Source of the DNA: Cohnella candidum | GTDB taxonomy: Bacteria; Bacillota; Bacilli; Paenibacillales; Paenibacillaceae | Length of the DNA stretch: 64,000 nucleotides | Assembly: GCF_003713065.1 (NCBI RefSeq) | Contig: NZ_CP033433.1 | Coordinates: forward strand, 2,605,001-2,669,000 | Direction: 5' to 3' | Shown here: positions 47,770 through 57,018 of the stretch, one piece after another | Position numbering within the stretch: position 1 is the stretch's first letter | Layout of the letters: each line of letters opens with the position of its first letter | The notes under the pieces: model-generated | The model's input: the letters and a program-made list of their open reading frames with translations, nothing else | Told to the model about the DNA's origin: nothing | Database searches by the model: none | Translations under genes and position numbers: made by a program

Positions 47770-49152
47770 ATGCTCGGTAAACAACCCGTTCCTTCAAAGT
47801 GGTTAAGAAAAATCGCCATAACGGCGGCCGTCGCGGTCGTATCCGGCCTTGCCTCCTACTCCCACTCTTACGCTGCCTCCCCATCAATAAGCGTCGAGGT
47901 TGACGGAGTGCTCCAGCAAGGGCTGGTTCCGACATTCCAGCACGGCAATACGCTGCTCCCCTTGGATTCCGTCGCTTCCGCGATCGGAGCGGCCGCCGAA
48001 TGGAAGGGAGACGGCAAGTCGGTCACCCTTCGCCAAGGAAAACGGACGGTCACGTTCACGGCCGGCACACGCACGGTTCTCGTAAACGGCAAATCCAGTC
48101 CGCTCTCCGACGCACCGAAAATCACCGGCGGCAAATGGTGGATTCCCGTTCGTATCACCGTCGAGGCATTCGGGGGGCAAGTGGAATGGGATAAAGCCTC
48201 GAAAACGCTGGATATCGTCCCACGGCTTCATGCCTATTCCGCAAATGGAAAATGGGGATACGTCAACGTATTCGGCGACACCGTAGTAAGTCCTCAATTC
48301 GATGAGGCGCGCAGCTTCAGCGAAGGACTCGCCGTAGTGAAGCAAGGCGGCAAGTACGGTTACGCGAATTTGCAAGGCAATATCGTCGTGACGCCTCAGT
48401 ACGATACGGCATACGACTTTTCGGACGGATTGGCGCTGATCGTCAAAGACGGAGTATCCGGTTACGTCGATGCCAACGGCAAGCAAGTCCTGACACCCAA
48501 ATACGACGAACTCTTCGATTTCTCCGAAGGTTTGGCGCTGGTGCGTTCCGGCGATCTGTTCGGTTATATTGACCACACGGGGAAAGAAGCGATTCCGCTT
48601 CAATACGAAGACGCGTTCTACTTCTCGGGCGGATTGGCCGGCGTTCAAGTCGAAGGCAAATACGGCTATATCGATCGAACCGGCGGAACGGTAGTCGCCC
48701 CCAGATTCCAAAGCGTAGCGGACGTTAGCGAGGGTCTCGGACTGGTACAGGATGACGGCTCCTTCGGGTATATCGCTGCGGCCGGAGGTTATGCGATCTC
48801 GCCATCTTACGCCAAGGCGTTTCCGTTTAGCGAAGGCCTCGCGGCGGTGGAGAACGACGGAAAATTCTCGTATATCGACCACAAAGGCAAGACGGTTATT
48901 ACGACGGAATTCGAGGATGCCGGCAACTTCCATGACGGATTGGCTTATTTCGTCAAGGACGGCAAATACGGTTATATCGATGCCAAAGGCAAAGTCGTCA
49001 TTCAGCCTCAATACGATTCCGTCGAGGATTTCGATCATGGGCTGGCTGTCGTCATCAAAGACGGGGCCGCAAGCCTGATCAACACCAAAGGAATTTCGGT
49101 GGCCAAAACGGAGATACCGGCGGAGGATTCTCCCGCTCCCTCTGCATCTTAA
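47770..49152 (+). CDS. secreted WG-repeat protein with copper-amine-oxidase-like N domain
   Basis: A 460-residue exported protein. Signal peptide (1-36, ending SYAAS), a copper amine oxidase N-terminal-like domain (about 38-150, LVPTFQHGNTLLPLDSVASA and WWIPVRITVEAFGG), and eight WG-type repeats of about 34 residues (from about 155 to the end) with pattern G-K-Y-G-Y-(I/V)-D ... P-x-Y-(D/E) ... F-S-E-G-L-A. No catalytic motif. Probably cell-surface binding or structural. Linked to the sulfate-binding gene by 15 bases, so probably co-transcribed; reason for that link is unclear. Confidence 0.88.
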   Translation: MLGKQPVPSKWLRKIAITAAVAVVSGLASYSHSYAASPSISVEVDGVLQQGLVPTFQHGNTLLPLDSVASAIGAAAEWKGDGKSVTLRQGKRTVTFTAGTRTVLVNGKSSPLSDAPKITGGKWWIPVRITVEAFGGQVEWDKASKTLDIVPRLHAYSANGKWGYVNVFGDTVVSPQFDEARSFSEGLAVVKQGGKYGYANLQGNIVVTPQYDTAYDFSDGLALIVKDGVSGYVDANGKQVLTPKYDELFDFSEGLALVRSGDLFGYIDHTGKEAIPLQYEDAFYFSGGLAGVQVEGKYGYIDRTGGTVVAPRFQSVADVSEGLGLVQDDGSFGYIAAAGGYAISPSYAKAFPFSEGLAAVENDGKFSYIDHKGKTVITTEFEDAGNFHDGLAYFVKDGKYGYIDAKGKVVIQPQYDSVEDFDHGLAVVIKDGAASLINTKGISVAKTEIPAEDSPAPSAS

Positions 49153-49166
49153 CGCGATAAACAATC

Positions 49167-49211
49167 GAAAAGGCACCTCCCGCCGTTTTCCCGGCTGGGA
49201 GGTGCCTTTTG
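49167..49211. terminator. terminator after the WG-repeat gene
   Basis: AAAAGGCACCTCCC / GGGAGGTGCCTTTT, 14 bp, with an inner GCCG/CGGC stem. Confidence 0.9.
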
Positions 49212-49270
49212 TCTTATTCACTGTATAATAATATCAACGAAAGTAGAACATTGTTGAACGAGGAGACCTT

Positions 49271-50518
49271 ATGGATCGTAACGATTTTATTCCGATTATA
49301 CTAGGCAGCGACGAGAACGCTTATGGCATCGTCAGACTTATCCATGAAACTTACCGGATCAAACCGCTCTTGCTCTGCACGCGGCTGCTCATCCCGACGA
49401 TGCACAGCAACTTGTTCGATCTCGTCCAAATCGACCGCTTCGACCATGATGACGTCTTCCCCGGCAAGCTGTTGTCCATTCTGGAGAAACACGCCGCCCC
49501 GAACAAGAAGCTGATCGTCATTCCTTGCTCGGATTACTATGCAGGGATGTTATCCCGCCACTATGGCAAGTTCAAAGGACTGATCGCGAATCATTTCATC
49601 TCCGACACATTGTTGGATACGCTCGATACGAAAGACAAGTTCTATGAACTTTGCGAACGATTCGGCCTGGATTATCCGAAGACGGTCGTTTGCGAGCCTC
49701 ATGAGCGCGAAAGCGTGTTGGAACGCATGGACTTTCAATTTCCGATCGTCGTAAAGCCCGAAAACAGCAACGCCTATGACTATTTGCATTGTCATTTCGA
49801 AGGCAAGAAGAAGGTTTTCTTCTTTAACAAAAGAGAAGATTACTTGGCGATGATCCGCAGCATGAATACGTCCGATTACGGCGGGAAATTAATCATTCAA
49901 GAGTTTATTCCCGGCGGCGACAGTGCCATGCGCGTGATCAACAGCTATTCCGACGATAACGGGAATGTGAAAATGATGTGCCTCGGCCAACCCGTGCTCG
50001 AAGAATACGCCCCGAAAACGCTCGGCAACTACGCCGCCATCATCAGCCGCTCCGATATGGACATTTATGCGAGGGTTAAGGCATTTTTGGAGAAGATCGG
50101 TTATATCGGATTTTCCAATATCGACATGAAGTTCGACAGCAGGACAGGTAAATATATGATGTTCGAAATCAATCCGCGGCTCGGCAGAAGCAGTTTGTTC
50201 GTCCGCGCGGCCGGATTGAATATGATTGCTGCGCTCATCGATCAAGTCGTTTACGGCAAAGACAACGATTGTGTTTACGGACAAGCAACCGCTCTATGGA
50301 CCAATGTGCCGAGAACTGTATTGAAGCGCTACGTCACCGATCAGGGATTGTCGGCCGAGATGAATCAGCTGTACAAACAAAAGAAAGTGATCATATCGCT
50401 TTGGTACAACAAGGACCTGAACTTGAAGCGAATCATTAGCGTCTCACGCTACTTTGTCGGTCATATCAACAATTATCGGCGTTATTACTTCGATAAAGAG
50501 CAAGCCACGTTGAGTTGA
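49271..50518 (+). CDS. ATP-grasp ligase, D-aspartate-ligase-like
   Basis: A 415-residue ATP-grasp enzyme. Family parts: an N-terminal Rossmann-like region (8-115), the ATP-binding lysine in FPIVVKPENSNAYDYLH (near 158), GGKLIIQEFIPGGDSAMRV (near 205) and the metal-binding MFEINPRLGRSSLF (near 298). It resembles enterococcal Asl, which adds D-Asp to the lysine of peptidoglycan precursors, and other amino-acid ligases that modify the cell wall. Substrate cannot be read from sequence. GAGGAG precedes the ATG. Single gene between a terminator and a convergent SDR gene. Confidence 0.8.
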   Translation: MDRNDFIPIILGSDENAYGIVRLIHETYRIKPLLLCTRLLIPTMHSNLFDLVQIDRFDHDDVFPGKLLSILEKHAAPNKKLIVIPCSDYYAGMLSRHYGKFKGLIANHFISDTLLDTLDTKDKFYELCERFGLDYPKTVVCEPHERESVLERMDFQFPIVVKPENSNAYDYLHCHFEGKKKVFFFNKREDYLAMIRSMNTSDYGGKLIIQEFIPGGDSAMRVINSYSDDNGNVKMMCLGQPVLEEYAPKTLGNYAAIISRSDMDIYARVKAFLEKIGYIGFSNIDMKFDSRTGKYMMFEINPRLGRSSLFVRAAGLNMIAALIDQVVYGKDNDCVYGQATALWTNVPRTVLKRYVTDQGLSAEMNQLYKQKKVIISLWYNKDLNLKRIISVSRYFVGHINNYRRYYFDKEQATLS

Positions 50519-50522
50519 TGAA

Positions 50523-51248
50523 TCACCAAGGAACCGCTCCAACTTCGTTGAAGAATCCGCCGGTCGGACCGCCGTCCGGAAGCGTGGCGAGATACACGGC
50601 GACCGAGGCCCCTTGCTCAGGGCTCCGCGGACCGGAGTATCCGTTCATGTCCGTCGCGCAATAACCTGGATCCGCGGAGTTGACCTTGATCGGAGTATTT
50701 CTCAACTCGTTAGCGAAAAAGACGGTCAACGCGTTCACGCCGGTTTTCGAAGAATTGTAGCCGAGCACGATGAACGTGGCGAGTTCGAAGTCCGGATCGC
50801 TGTTCAACGTAAGAGAACCCAAGGAACTCGACATGTTCACGATTCTTCCTCCATCGGATTTCCGAAGCAGCGGAAGCATCGTTTTCGTCATGCGGAAAAC
50901 GCCGAACACGTTCGTCTCGTAAACTTCCTTCAGCGTTGAAACGTCGTTCCCGCTCGGCAGGGGCTCATTCAGGAAAATGCCCGCGTTATTTACCAGAATG
51001 TCGAGCTTTCCATAACGGTGCGCAATAGAGTCGGCGGCCTCATCGATCGTATGCTGGTCCTTGACGTCGAGCAAAACGAATTGAGCCGCAATGCCTTGGG
51101 CTTTCAGCCTGTTTACGGCGGCGATTCCCCGGGCTTCGTCTCTTGCTCCGACCAGCACTGTCACTCCTCTATTCCCCAGTTGCTTGGCAATTTCGAATCC
51201 GATTCCCTTGTTCGCTCCCGTCACCAACGCGACCCGCTTGTCTCCCAT
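50523..51248 (-). CDS. short-chain dehydrogenase/reductase
   Basis: A 241-residue NAD(P)-dependent SDR of the carbonyl-reductase group. Nucleotide motif TGANKGIG (residues 10-17), NNAG (LVNNAGIF), catalytic Ser in VNMSSSLG, and Tyr-Lys in YNSSK. Start at 51248 because GGGAGG lies before it; a longer frame back to 51353 has no family similarity. Substrate unknown. Confidence 0.9.
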   Translation of the reverse strand: MGDKRVALVTGANKGIGFEIAKQLGNRGVTVLVGARDEARGIAAVNRLKAQGIAAQFVLLDVKDQHTIDEAADSIAHRYGKLDILVNNAGIFLNEPLPSGNDVSTLKEVYETNVFGVFRMTKTMLPLLRKSDGGRIVNMSSSLGSLTLNSDPDFELATFIVLGYNSSKTGVNALTVFFANELRNTPIKVNSADPGYCATDMNGYSGPRSPEQGASVAVYLATLPDGGPTGGFFNEVGAVPW

Positions 51249-51382
51249 GAATCTCAAACCTCCCGAATTCGGCAAATACTTAAGACTAACTGTATCACCG
51301 GTCGATGAGGCGTTCCTATTATACAAAAGTATAAATCGTAGTCTACTTTTCATTGGCTTCCTGACTCGTTCCGCTCAACCTT

Positions 51383-52915
51383 CTAACGATCCTTGCTCGG
51401 ATTGACTCCGAAATGCTTTTTGTAAAGCTTGCTGAAATAAAACACGTCCCCGATGCCTGCGCGGTCCGCGATCTCGGCGATCGGATGCTTGGTTGTCCTG
51501 AGCAGCAGCCGGGCCTGGCGCAGCCGGTATGCCTCGAGATACTCCATGACCGAGACGCCTTGCTGGTCCTTAAACAGCTTGGACAGGTGGGAGCGGCTTA
51601 AATTGACGTGCGCGCACAAGTCTTCCAGAGCGATTTTATCGGCATACCGCTCATGGATATACGACAACGCCTTCGAGATTTCTTCCCTCTGCCGGCCCAG
51701 CCCTCCCATTTCGTCCAGCCATTTGCCGAACGGAGCCTTAAAGTCGGATAACCGATAAGCCTGCACGCGATCGATTTCGGTTTTCAATGTCGCCGGGACG
51801 GCGTAGCCGCCTTTCTCGATGAACCGGATCAGCGTCCGGACATCGTCTTTCGCGGAGGAGGACGGGCGGCGCAAGTGCCGGAGCAGCTCGAAAAACGTCT
51901 CGACCAGCCCGGGCAGCTCCGTCAGCTGAAGGCGGCCTTTTCCTCCCTCCACGGACTGGAAGTACGAATAAAGGTCCAACTCCGCTTCCCGCTCCATCGC
52001 TTGCTTCGCATCCACCACGCAAGCTTCCGTCTCGTAGAAAAAAGGATCCATGAGCTCCGCGGATTCCGAGACTTTGTCGAAAAAGCCGTTCAAACCGGCG
52101 AACTCGCAATTGAGCAGCACCGACGCCTCGAGCCCCAAGAACTTCCGCGTGGCTGCCAGCACCTCCCGGACTTTGCCCTCGTGGCGATCGTCGTCCGTCT
52201 CTCCGAAGTCCAACACGACGAAGCGGTTTTGTCCCGAATGGAACAGCTCGTTCTCCCCGTTCCACCGCTTGCTGCATTCCCTCACAACGTTGGCGAGCGC
52301 GTAAACGGCCAGGTCGGTCTGCCCGCCGAATCTGGCTCCCGTCCAATCGGCGAATCTTTCGATCTCCATGACGAAGAACTTGGAAGGCAGGTCGAAGGAG
52401 GCCGAGCCGAATACCGAAACCTGCAGACGTTCCGCCCTTCGCAGCATTTCCGCGTTTTGAATATGGCCGTCTAACCGTTCGTAAAACAGGGAATTCTGGA
52501 CCATCAGCATTTCGTTCGGATTGAAGCGGACTTCTTTCTCCTTCGCCTTCTCCTGGTGGAGTACCGCCCTGCGCACTTCTTCTTCGACCTTATCCTTGGT
52601 GATGGTCGCTTTCAGCAAGTAATTGCGAGCCCCGAACTGCAGCGCTTGCTGCGCCAGCTCGAATTCGGCGAAATTGCTCAGCACGATGAACCAGACGTCC
52701 GGGAACCGCGTCCGGGATTGGCGGATCAGCTCCATCCCGTCCATCACCGGCATCCGGATGTCCGTCAGCACGATTTCCGGGGGGGAAACCTCCATCTGCT
52801 CCAGGGCGTCCCGGCCGTTGACCGCCTCCCGTACGTTCAAGCTCCCGAATCCGCGGATCATGGAAGCCAGGTGGCTGCGTATTCCGTATTCGTCGTCCAC
52901 GACCATGACGTTCAT
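51383..52915 (-). CDS. YesN-type response regulator, AraC output (2)
   Basis: A 510-residue regulator. Receiver with acceptor Asp in IVLTDIRMPVMDGME (about residue 54), a YesN-type middle region, and AraC-type DNA-binding domain (about 405-505, KIALEDLCAHVNLSRSHLSK, FYFSKLYKKHFGVNPSK). Its ATG overlaps the kinase stop by four bases. Likely activator of the ABC importer encoded upstream on the same strand. Confidence 0.94.
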   Translation of the reverse strand: MNVMVVDDEYGIRSHLASMIRGFGSLNVREAVNGRDALEQMEVSPPEIVLTDIRMPVMDGMELIRQSRTRFPDVWFIVLSNFAEFELAQQALQFGARNYLLKATITKDKVEEEVRRAVLHQEKAKEKEVRFNPNEMLMVQNSLFYERLDGHIQNAEMLRRAERLQVSVFGSASFDLPSKFFVMEIERFADWTGARFGGQTDLAVYALANVVRECSKRWNGENELFHSGQNRFVVLDFGETDDDRHEGKVREVLAATRKFLGLEASVLLNCEFAGLNGFFDKVSESAELMDPFFYETEACVVDAKQAMEREAELDLYSYFQSVEGGKGRLQLTELPGLVETFFELLRHLRRPSSSAKDDVRTLIRFIEKGGYAVPATLKTEIDRVQAYRLSDFKAPFGKWLDEMGGLGRQREEISKALSYIHERYADKIALEDLCAHVNLSRSHLSKLFKDQQGVSVMEYLEAYRLRQARLLLRTTKHPIAEIADRAGIGDVFYFSKLYKKHFGVNPSKDR

Positions 52916-54579
52916 GCGGCTTCCCCTTTCATTTCCGGAATCAACAAGGTAACGGTCGATCCTCCCGAACCCGCCCCCGAAATCTCCATGGCGGCGTCTT
53001 CCCCGTAATGCAGCCGAAGCCGCTCGCGCACGTTGTTCAGACCGATGGATTTCCGAGAGGCCGATGCCGGCTTATTCCCGAAACCGACGCCGTCATCCGC
53101 CACGGAGAATCTCACCCCGCCGCGATAACTTTCCGCCGTAATCCAGATACTCCCGCTCGTTTTCCCGCCGAAGGCATGCTCGAAGCAATTTTCCACCAAG
53201 GGCTGCAGAAGCATCCGAAGAATGGGCAGCAGAAGCAGCTCTTCGGAGAAAGAGAGCTTCACCGCGATGTTTTCCCCGAATCTCGCCCTCTGGATTTCGA
53301 TGTATTTCAGCAGGTATTCCCGCTCTTCCTCCAGCGTCCAATAGCCCTCGCTGCGGTAAAGCTGCTGCCTGAGCAAGTAGGACAGAGACAGTACAAGCGA
53401 GCCGATTTTCTCCTGGGAGGACCTTTCGGCGAGAAACCGGATCGTGTTCAGCGTATTGAGCAGAAAATGGGGATTCATCTGCTGCTGCAGCATCGCCATT
53501 TCCAAATTGCGCTTCTCGGCGGCCGCCCACTCCAGATTGTTCCGCGAAATTTCCAAGTTGTGCATCAGCTGCTGCAGCAATTCGGACAGCTCCGCCAAAT
53601 GCCGGTCCGAATGGACGGGCACGGACAAATCGATCGACGGATTGAGCAGCCGTTTGGACAACAGCCGGATTTGGTGGAACACGCGGCCGACCGTGCGCAT
53701 GACGAAAGTAGAGGAAATGATGAAAATGACGAGGATAACGAGGATGGTCGCGATCAACGTCAGTTGGAAGTAGCGAAGCTCATGCTGGATAACCGCCGTT
53801 GAATCCGTCTGGACCAGATACCAGGGCGTCGGCGACAGCGGGATGGGGGTATGCGCGGAAGCCGATGGCTCGCTCTTACCCCCTGACGTCGAGAACACCA
53901 GGTTGTTCTGGTCGTCGCGGATTTCATAAGAGCCGTTGTCGCGGCTCAGAATATCCGACAAGTTCGTGAGCGGAATGACCGTGGAGACAATGCCGCGTTT
54001 GATGGCGGTCACGGGACTGAAAATCCATCGACTCAGCACGATCAGCGGCTCTCTGGAGCCTTCCGGCTTCAGCACGCTCCATTGGAAGCTGTGAAAGAAA
54101 TCGTGGCCGTCCCAATGAACCGTTTTCAAAATTTCCCCTTGCAGCTCCCCTTTACGCCATCCGAGGCGCGAAGGATTGGATTCAAATATGCCCCCGAAGT
54201 TGTCCTGCACGACCACGGCGTATTTCTCGTTCAGAAAGAAGGTGTATTGCAGCCGTTCGATGGCCTGCAAATAGGTAGAGTTTTTCTCGATGCTGTACGG
54301 ATCCTTGTCCTGAAGAGCTTGGATGAACGCTTTGTCGTAAATGAAGTTGTTGGTGGACATGAACGCGCGTTGGAACAGGTCCTTCACGCGGGAGGCCGTC
54401 TGGTCCACCTTGATTTGGTTGATCTCCCCGACCTTGTTCAGCATCATCCGTTCGGAGTAGTGATAGGCGGAATAGAGAATCACGGTAAGCGGCACGAATA
54501 CGGCCGTCAGGAGAATGATGATTCTCCGCTGCACCGATTTCGGACCCAGATACCTTCTGCCTCTGATTCTCCATTTCAT
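52912..54579 (-). CDS. YesM-type sensor histidine kinase (2)
   Basis: A 555-residue membrane kinase. Helices at about 17-37 and 280-303 flank an extracellular sensor. HAMP-like linker, phosphoacceptor His in MLQQQMNPHFLLNTLNTIRF, N-box LLQPLVENCFEHAF, G1 DDGVGFG, G2 SIGLNNVRERL. Start at 54579 chosen for the GGGAGG site; an upstream start at 54648 lies in the terminator of the preceding gene. Coupled to the response regulator. Confidence 0.93.
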   Translation of the reverse strand: MKWRIRGRRYLGPKSVQRRIIILLTAVFVPLTVILYSAYHYSERMMLNKVGEINQIKVDQTASRVKDLFQRAFMSTNNFIYDKAFIQALQDKDPYSIEKNSTYLQAIERLQYTFFLNEKYAVVVQDNFGGIFESNPSRLGWRKGELQGEILKTVHWDGHDFFHSFQWSVLKPEGSREPLIVLSRWIFSPVTAIKRGIVSTVIPLTNLSDILSRDNGSYEIRDDQNNLVFSTSGGKSEPSASAHTPIPLSPTPWYLVQTDSTAVIQHELRYFQLTLIATILVILVIFIISSTFVMRTVGRVFHQIRLLSKRLLNPSIDLSVPVHSDRHLAELSELLQQLMHNLEISRNNLEWAAAEKRNLEMAMLQQQMNPHFLLNTLNTIRFLAERSSQEKIGSLVLSLSYLLRQQLYRSEGYWTLEEEREYLLKYIEIQRARFGENIAVKLSFSEELLLLPILRMLLQPLVENCFEHAFGGKTSGSIWITAESYRGGVRFSVADDGVGFGNKPASASRKSIGLNNVRERLRLHYGEDAAMEISGAGSGGSTVTLLIPEMKGEAA

Positions 54580-54616
54580 AGAAGACCCTCCCATCTTTCT
54601 CCAACCGGCCGATATG

Positions 54617-54652
54617 AAAAAGCTAAGCCCATCCGGTTCGATGGGCATAGCC
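54617..54652 (-). terminator. terminator after the binding-protein gene
   Basis: On minus GCTATGCCCATC pairs with GATGGGCTTAGC (one mismatch), then TTTTTC. It lies between the binding-protein gene and the kinase gene, so the YesMN pair probably gets partial read-through or has its own promoter. Confidence 0.85.
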
Positions 54653-54666
54653 TTGTAGTGCCGATA

Positions 54667-56058
54667 TTATTGGTTTTTCTGCTCTTGGATCGCGGCGTCG
54701 ACCTTTTCCTTGACTTCGTTCAGCACCTCGTCGACCGACTTCGCGCCGGTGTAGTATTGGCTGATGATATCGAGGAAAGTCGACTCGTACTCCTGAGGAG
54801 CGCCCAAGACCGGCTTCTCTGCCACGTTGACGACGTTCGGGTCGCCGCCGAACAGGTACGTCACCTGATCCAGCGTGATGTCGTCGTCTTTCAAGGCATT
54901 GGCGAGATCTTGGAAGTACTTGTCCTTGGCCACTTTAGTATACATGGGCAGCGCGCCGGTACTCAACGTGTAGTCGGAGACGTATTCTTTCGCGAGAATG
55001 AGAGCTTCTTTCGCGTGCTTCGAGTTTTTCGGAATCGCCAGCGAGTCGATGCTGGACCAGTTCATGTGCTTGCCGGCCATTTCCTTCGGAACCGGCATCG
55101 GGGCGATGCCCGCTTTCCAGTCGCGCGGGAACTTGTCTTTCTTCGTTGCCGCGAGCTGGGCGTACCACTGCGCGCCGACGACCATGCCGTAGTTGCCGTT
55201 CCAGTAGGAGAGGAAGTCGGTGTTGTTCTGGATGAATTCGGCAATCGGCATCGCCGCTTTCTTGACGTTCATGACGTCGTTCATCCATTCCAGGCTTCTC
55301 TTGAACTCCGGCGCGTTAATGTTGACTTTGCCGTCGTCGGTGTAGAATTTGCCGTTCGTCAGCTGGCTGCCGTATCCGTAGAAGTACATGCCCCAGTTGT
55401 TGTAGAACATGCCGTACACTTTGTCTTTGCCGCTGAGATTCGTGATCTTCTGCGCGACGTCCGCCATCTCGTCCCAAGTCATCGGAACTTTCGGGTCCGG
55501 ATACGGCACTTTCGCGTCGTCGAACACTTTTTTATTGTAATACAGCATCCAGTTGTTCTGTTGGATCGGGAAACGGTAATATTTGCCGTCTTTATCCGGC
55601 TTGAAGTCGCCGAAGTCCTTGCTCATGTCGATGCCGGCTTCTTTGGCGACGTCGTCCAGCGGCATCAGGAAGCCTTTGTTGATCGCGTCGAACTGCTCGA
55701 CGCCGTTGCCCCAAAGCAAGTCGACTTGCTCGCCGCTGGCCAGCATGATGTTGCGCTTGTTGATGTATTGCTCGTGCGGAACCGACACCGGATCCACTTT
55801 GATGTTCGGGTATTTCGCTTCGAAACGTTCGAGGAACGACTTGAATTCCGCGGAATCGAGATACTCCGAGATATTCAGGAATTTCAGCGTGACCGTTTCT
55901 CCGGAACCGGATGAGCTGTCCGAGGACGCCGAAGCCGACCCGGATGCCGCCGGCGAAGATGAGCCTTCGCTCGCCGACTTGTCTCCCTTGCTGCCGCACG
56001 CGGCCAGCGAGAATACGAGAATGGCCGCCGCCGCGAGTAACCCCCATTTTTTGATCAA
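54667..56058 (-). CDS. extracellular sugar-binding lipoprotein (3)
   Basis: A 463-residue family 1 solute-binding lipoprotein with lipobox SLAAC (Cys near 21) and a Ser-rich linker. Fold parts: LKFLNISEYLDSAEFKSFLE, YYNKKVFDDAKVPYPDPKVP and SIDSLAIPKNSKHAKEALIL. I take TTG at 56058 as the start since GGGAGG lies 8 bases before it; the upstream GTG at 56076 would put this site inside the gene. Served by its own promoter. Confidence 0.9.
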   Translation of the reverse strand: MIKKWGLLAAAAILVFSLAACGSKGDKSASEGSSSPAASGSASASSDSSSGSGETVTLKFLNISEYLDSAEFKSFLERFEAKYPNIKVDPVSVPHEQYINKRNIMLASGEQVDLLWGNGVEQFDAINKGFLMPLDDVAKEAGIDMSKDFGDFKPDKDGKYYRFPIQQNNWMLYYNKKVFDDAKVPYPDPKVPMTWDEMADVAQKITNLSGKDKVYGMFYNNWGMYFYGYGSQLTNGKFYTDDGKVNINAPEFKRSLEWMNDVMNVKKAAMPIAEFIQNNTDFLSYWNGNYGMVVGAQWYAQLAATKKDKFPRDWKAGIAPMPVPKEMAGKHMNWSSIDSLAIPKNSKHAKEALILAKEYVSDYTLSTGALPMYTKVAKDKYFQDLANALKDDDITLDQVTYLFGGDPNVVNVAEKPVLGAPQEYESTFLDIISQYYTGAKSVDEVLNEVKEKVDAAIQEQKNQ

Positions 56059-56094
56059 GAGTGGTACCTCCCTCACCGTTATGCTTGCGTTTTC

Positions 56095-56156
56095 ATTATG
56101 AACGCGGAAACGAATCTCTCAAATGTACGAAACGCTTTTTTTGTTTGTAAAATCGT
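56095..56156 (-). promoter_or_regulatory. promoter and upstream element of binding-protein gene
   Basis: On minus: TTTGAG (56123-56118), 17-base spacer, CATAAT (56100-56095). Upstream lies ACGATTTTACAAA (56156-56144). The same 13 bases occur before the permease operon at 58036-58024 at nearly the same distance from CATAAT. Confidence 0.65.
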
Positions 56157-56162
56157 ACGGCG

Positions 56163-56993
56163 TTATCCTTTGAGTCCGGAGGAAACGATGCTCTCGATGA
56201 ACTGCTTCTGCAGCGCCAGGAACACGCCCAGCACGGGGATGATCGCCAGGCAGGCCAGCGCCATCTGCATGGCGTACTGCTTGCCGAACTGCGTTTGGAA
56301 GCTTTGAAGCCCCATCGGTATTGTATACATTTCTTTCGAATGCAGGAAGATCAGCGGCTGGTAATATTGGTCCCAGATCATGAAGAAACTGAGAAGCCCC
56401 AGCGTCAGCATCGGCGTTCTGGCCAGCGGCAGCGCGACGCGCACGAAGGAACGGAAGATGCCCGAGCCTTCCATGTACGCAGCGTGGACGAGTTCCTTCG
56501 GGAACGAGAGGAAAAATTGCCGCATCAGGAAGATGGAGAGCACGTCCACGATGTTCGGGATGATCAGCGCCCAGTGGGTATCCAGCAGGCCGATGAACCG
56601 GAACGAAATGAATTGCGGCAGCAGCGTCAGTTGATACGGGATGAACAGCGTCACCAGGAAGAAGAAAAAGATCCCGTCCGAATAGCGGAACTTCAGAAAT
56701 CCGAACGCGTATCCTCCGAGCGCCGACAACAGCAGGCGGAATACGACGGAAATGAGGACGACGAACACGGAATTCCAGAGCCAGGTCAGGAAATCGGTCT
56801 CCGTCAGGATGTGCGCGTAGTTGCTCCAGTTGACCGATCCCCAATGGATGAAGACGAAGGGCCTCTCGAAAACCTGGTTCTCGAACTTCAGCGAAGTCGA
56901 TACCATCCACAGCAGCGGCGTGATGAAAACGAGGCCGATCAGCAAAAAGACGACGGAACGTACGGTATAGCGCAAATTGGTTGTCAGCGGCAT
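56163..56993 (-). CDS. sugar ABC permease, MalG type (3)
   Basis: A 276-residue permease with six predicted helices. EAA loop VHAAYMEGSGIFRSFVRVAL (the first E replaced by H-A, mildly atypical), and end SIVSSGLKG. AGGAGAG site before the ATG. Partner of the permease that starts at 57945. Confidence 0.92.
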   Translation of the reverse strand: MPLTTNLRYTVRSVVFLLIGLVFITPLLWMVSTSLKFENQVFERPFVFIHWGSVNWSNYAHILTETDFLTWLWNSVFVVLISVVFRLLLSALGGYAFGFLKFRYSDGIFFFFLVTLFIPYQLTLLPQFISFRFIGLLDTHWALIIPNIVDVLSIFLMRQFFLSFPKELVHAAYMEGSGIFRSFVRVALPLARTPMLTLGLLSFFMIWDQYYQPLIFLHSKEMYTIPMGLQSFQTQFGKQYAMQMALACLAIIPVLGVFLALQKQFIESIVSSGLKG

Positions 56994-57018
56994 GCGGTTT
57001 ACTCTCCTCTCCCGGCGA

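Noticed and set aside
54082-55914. 610-codon open frame antisense to a kinase and a binding-protein gene
   Set aside because: Shadow of two real genes; amino-acid make-up is that of a reverse-complement frame.
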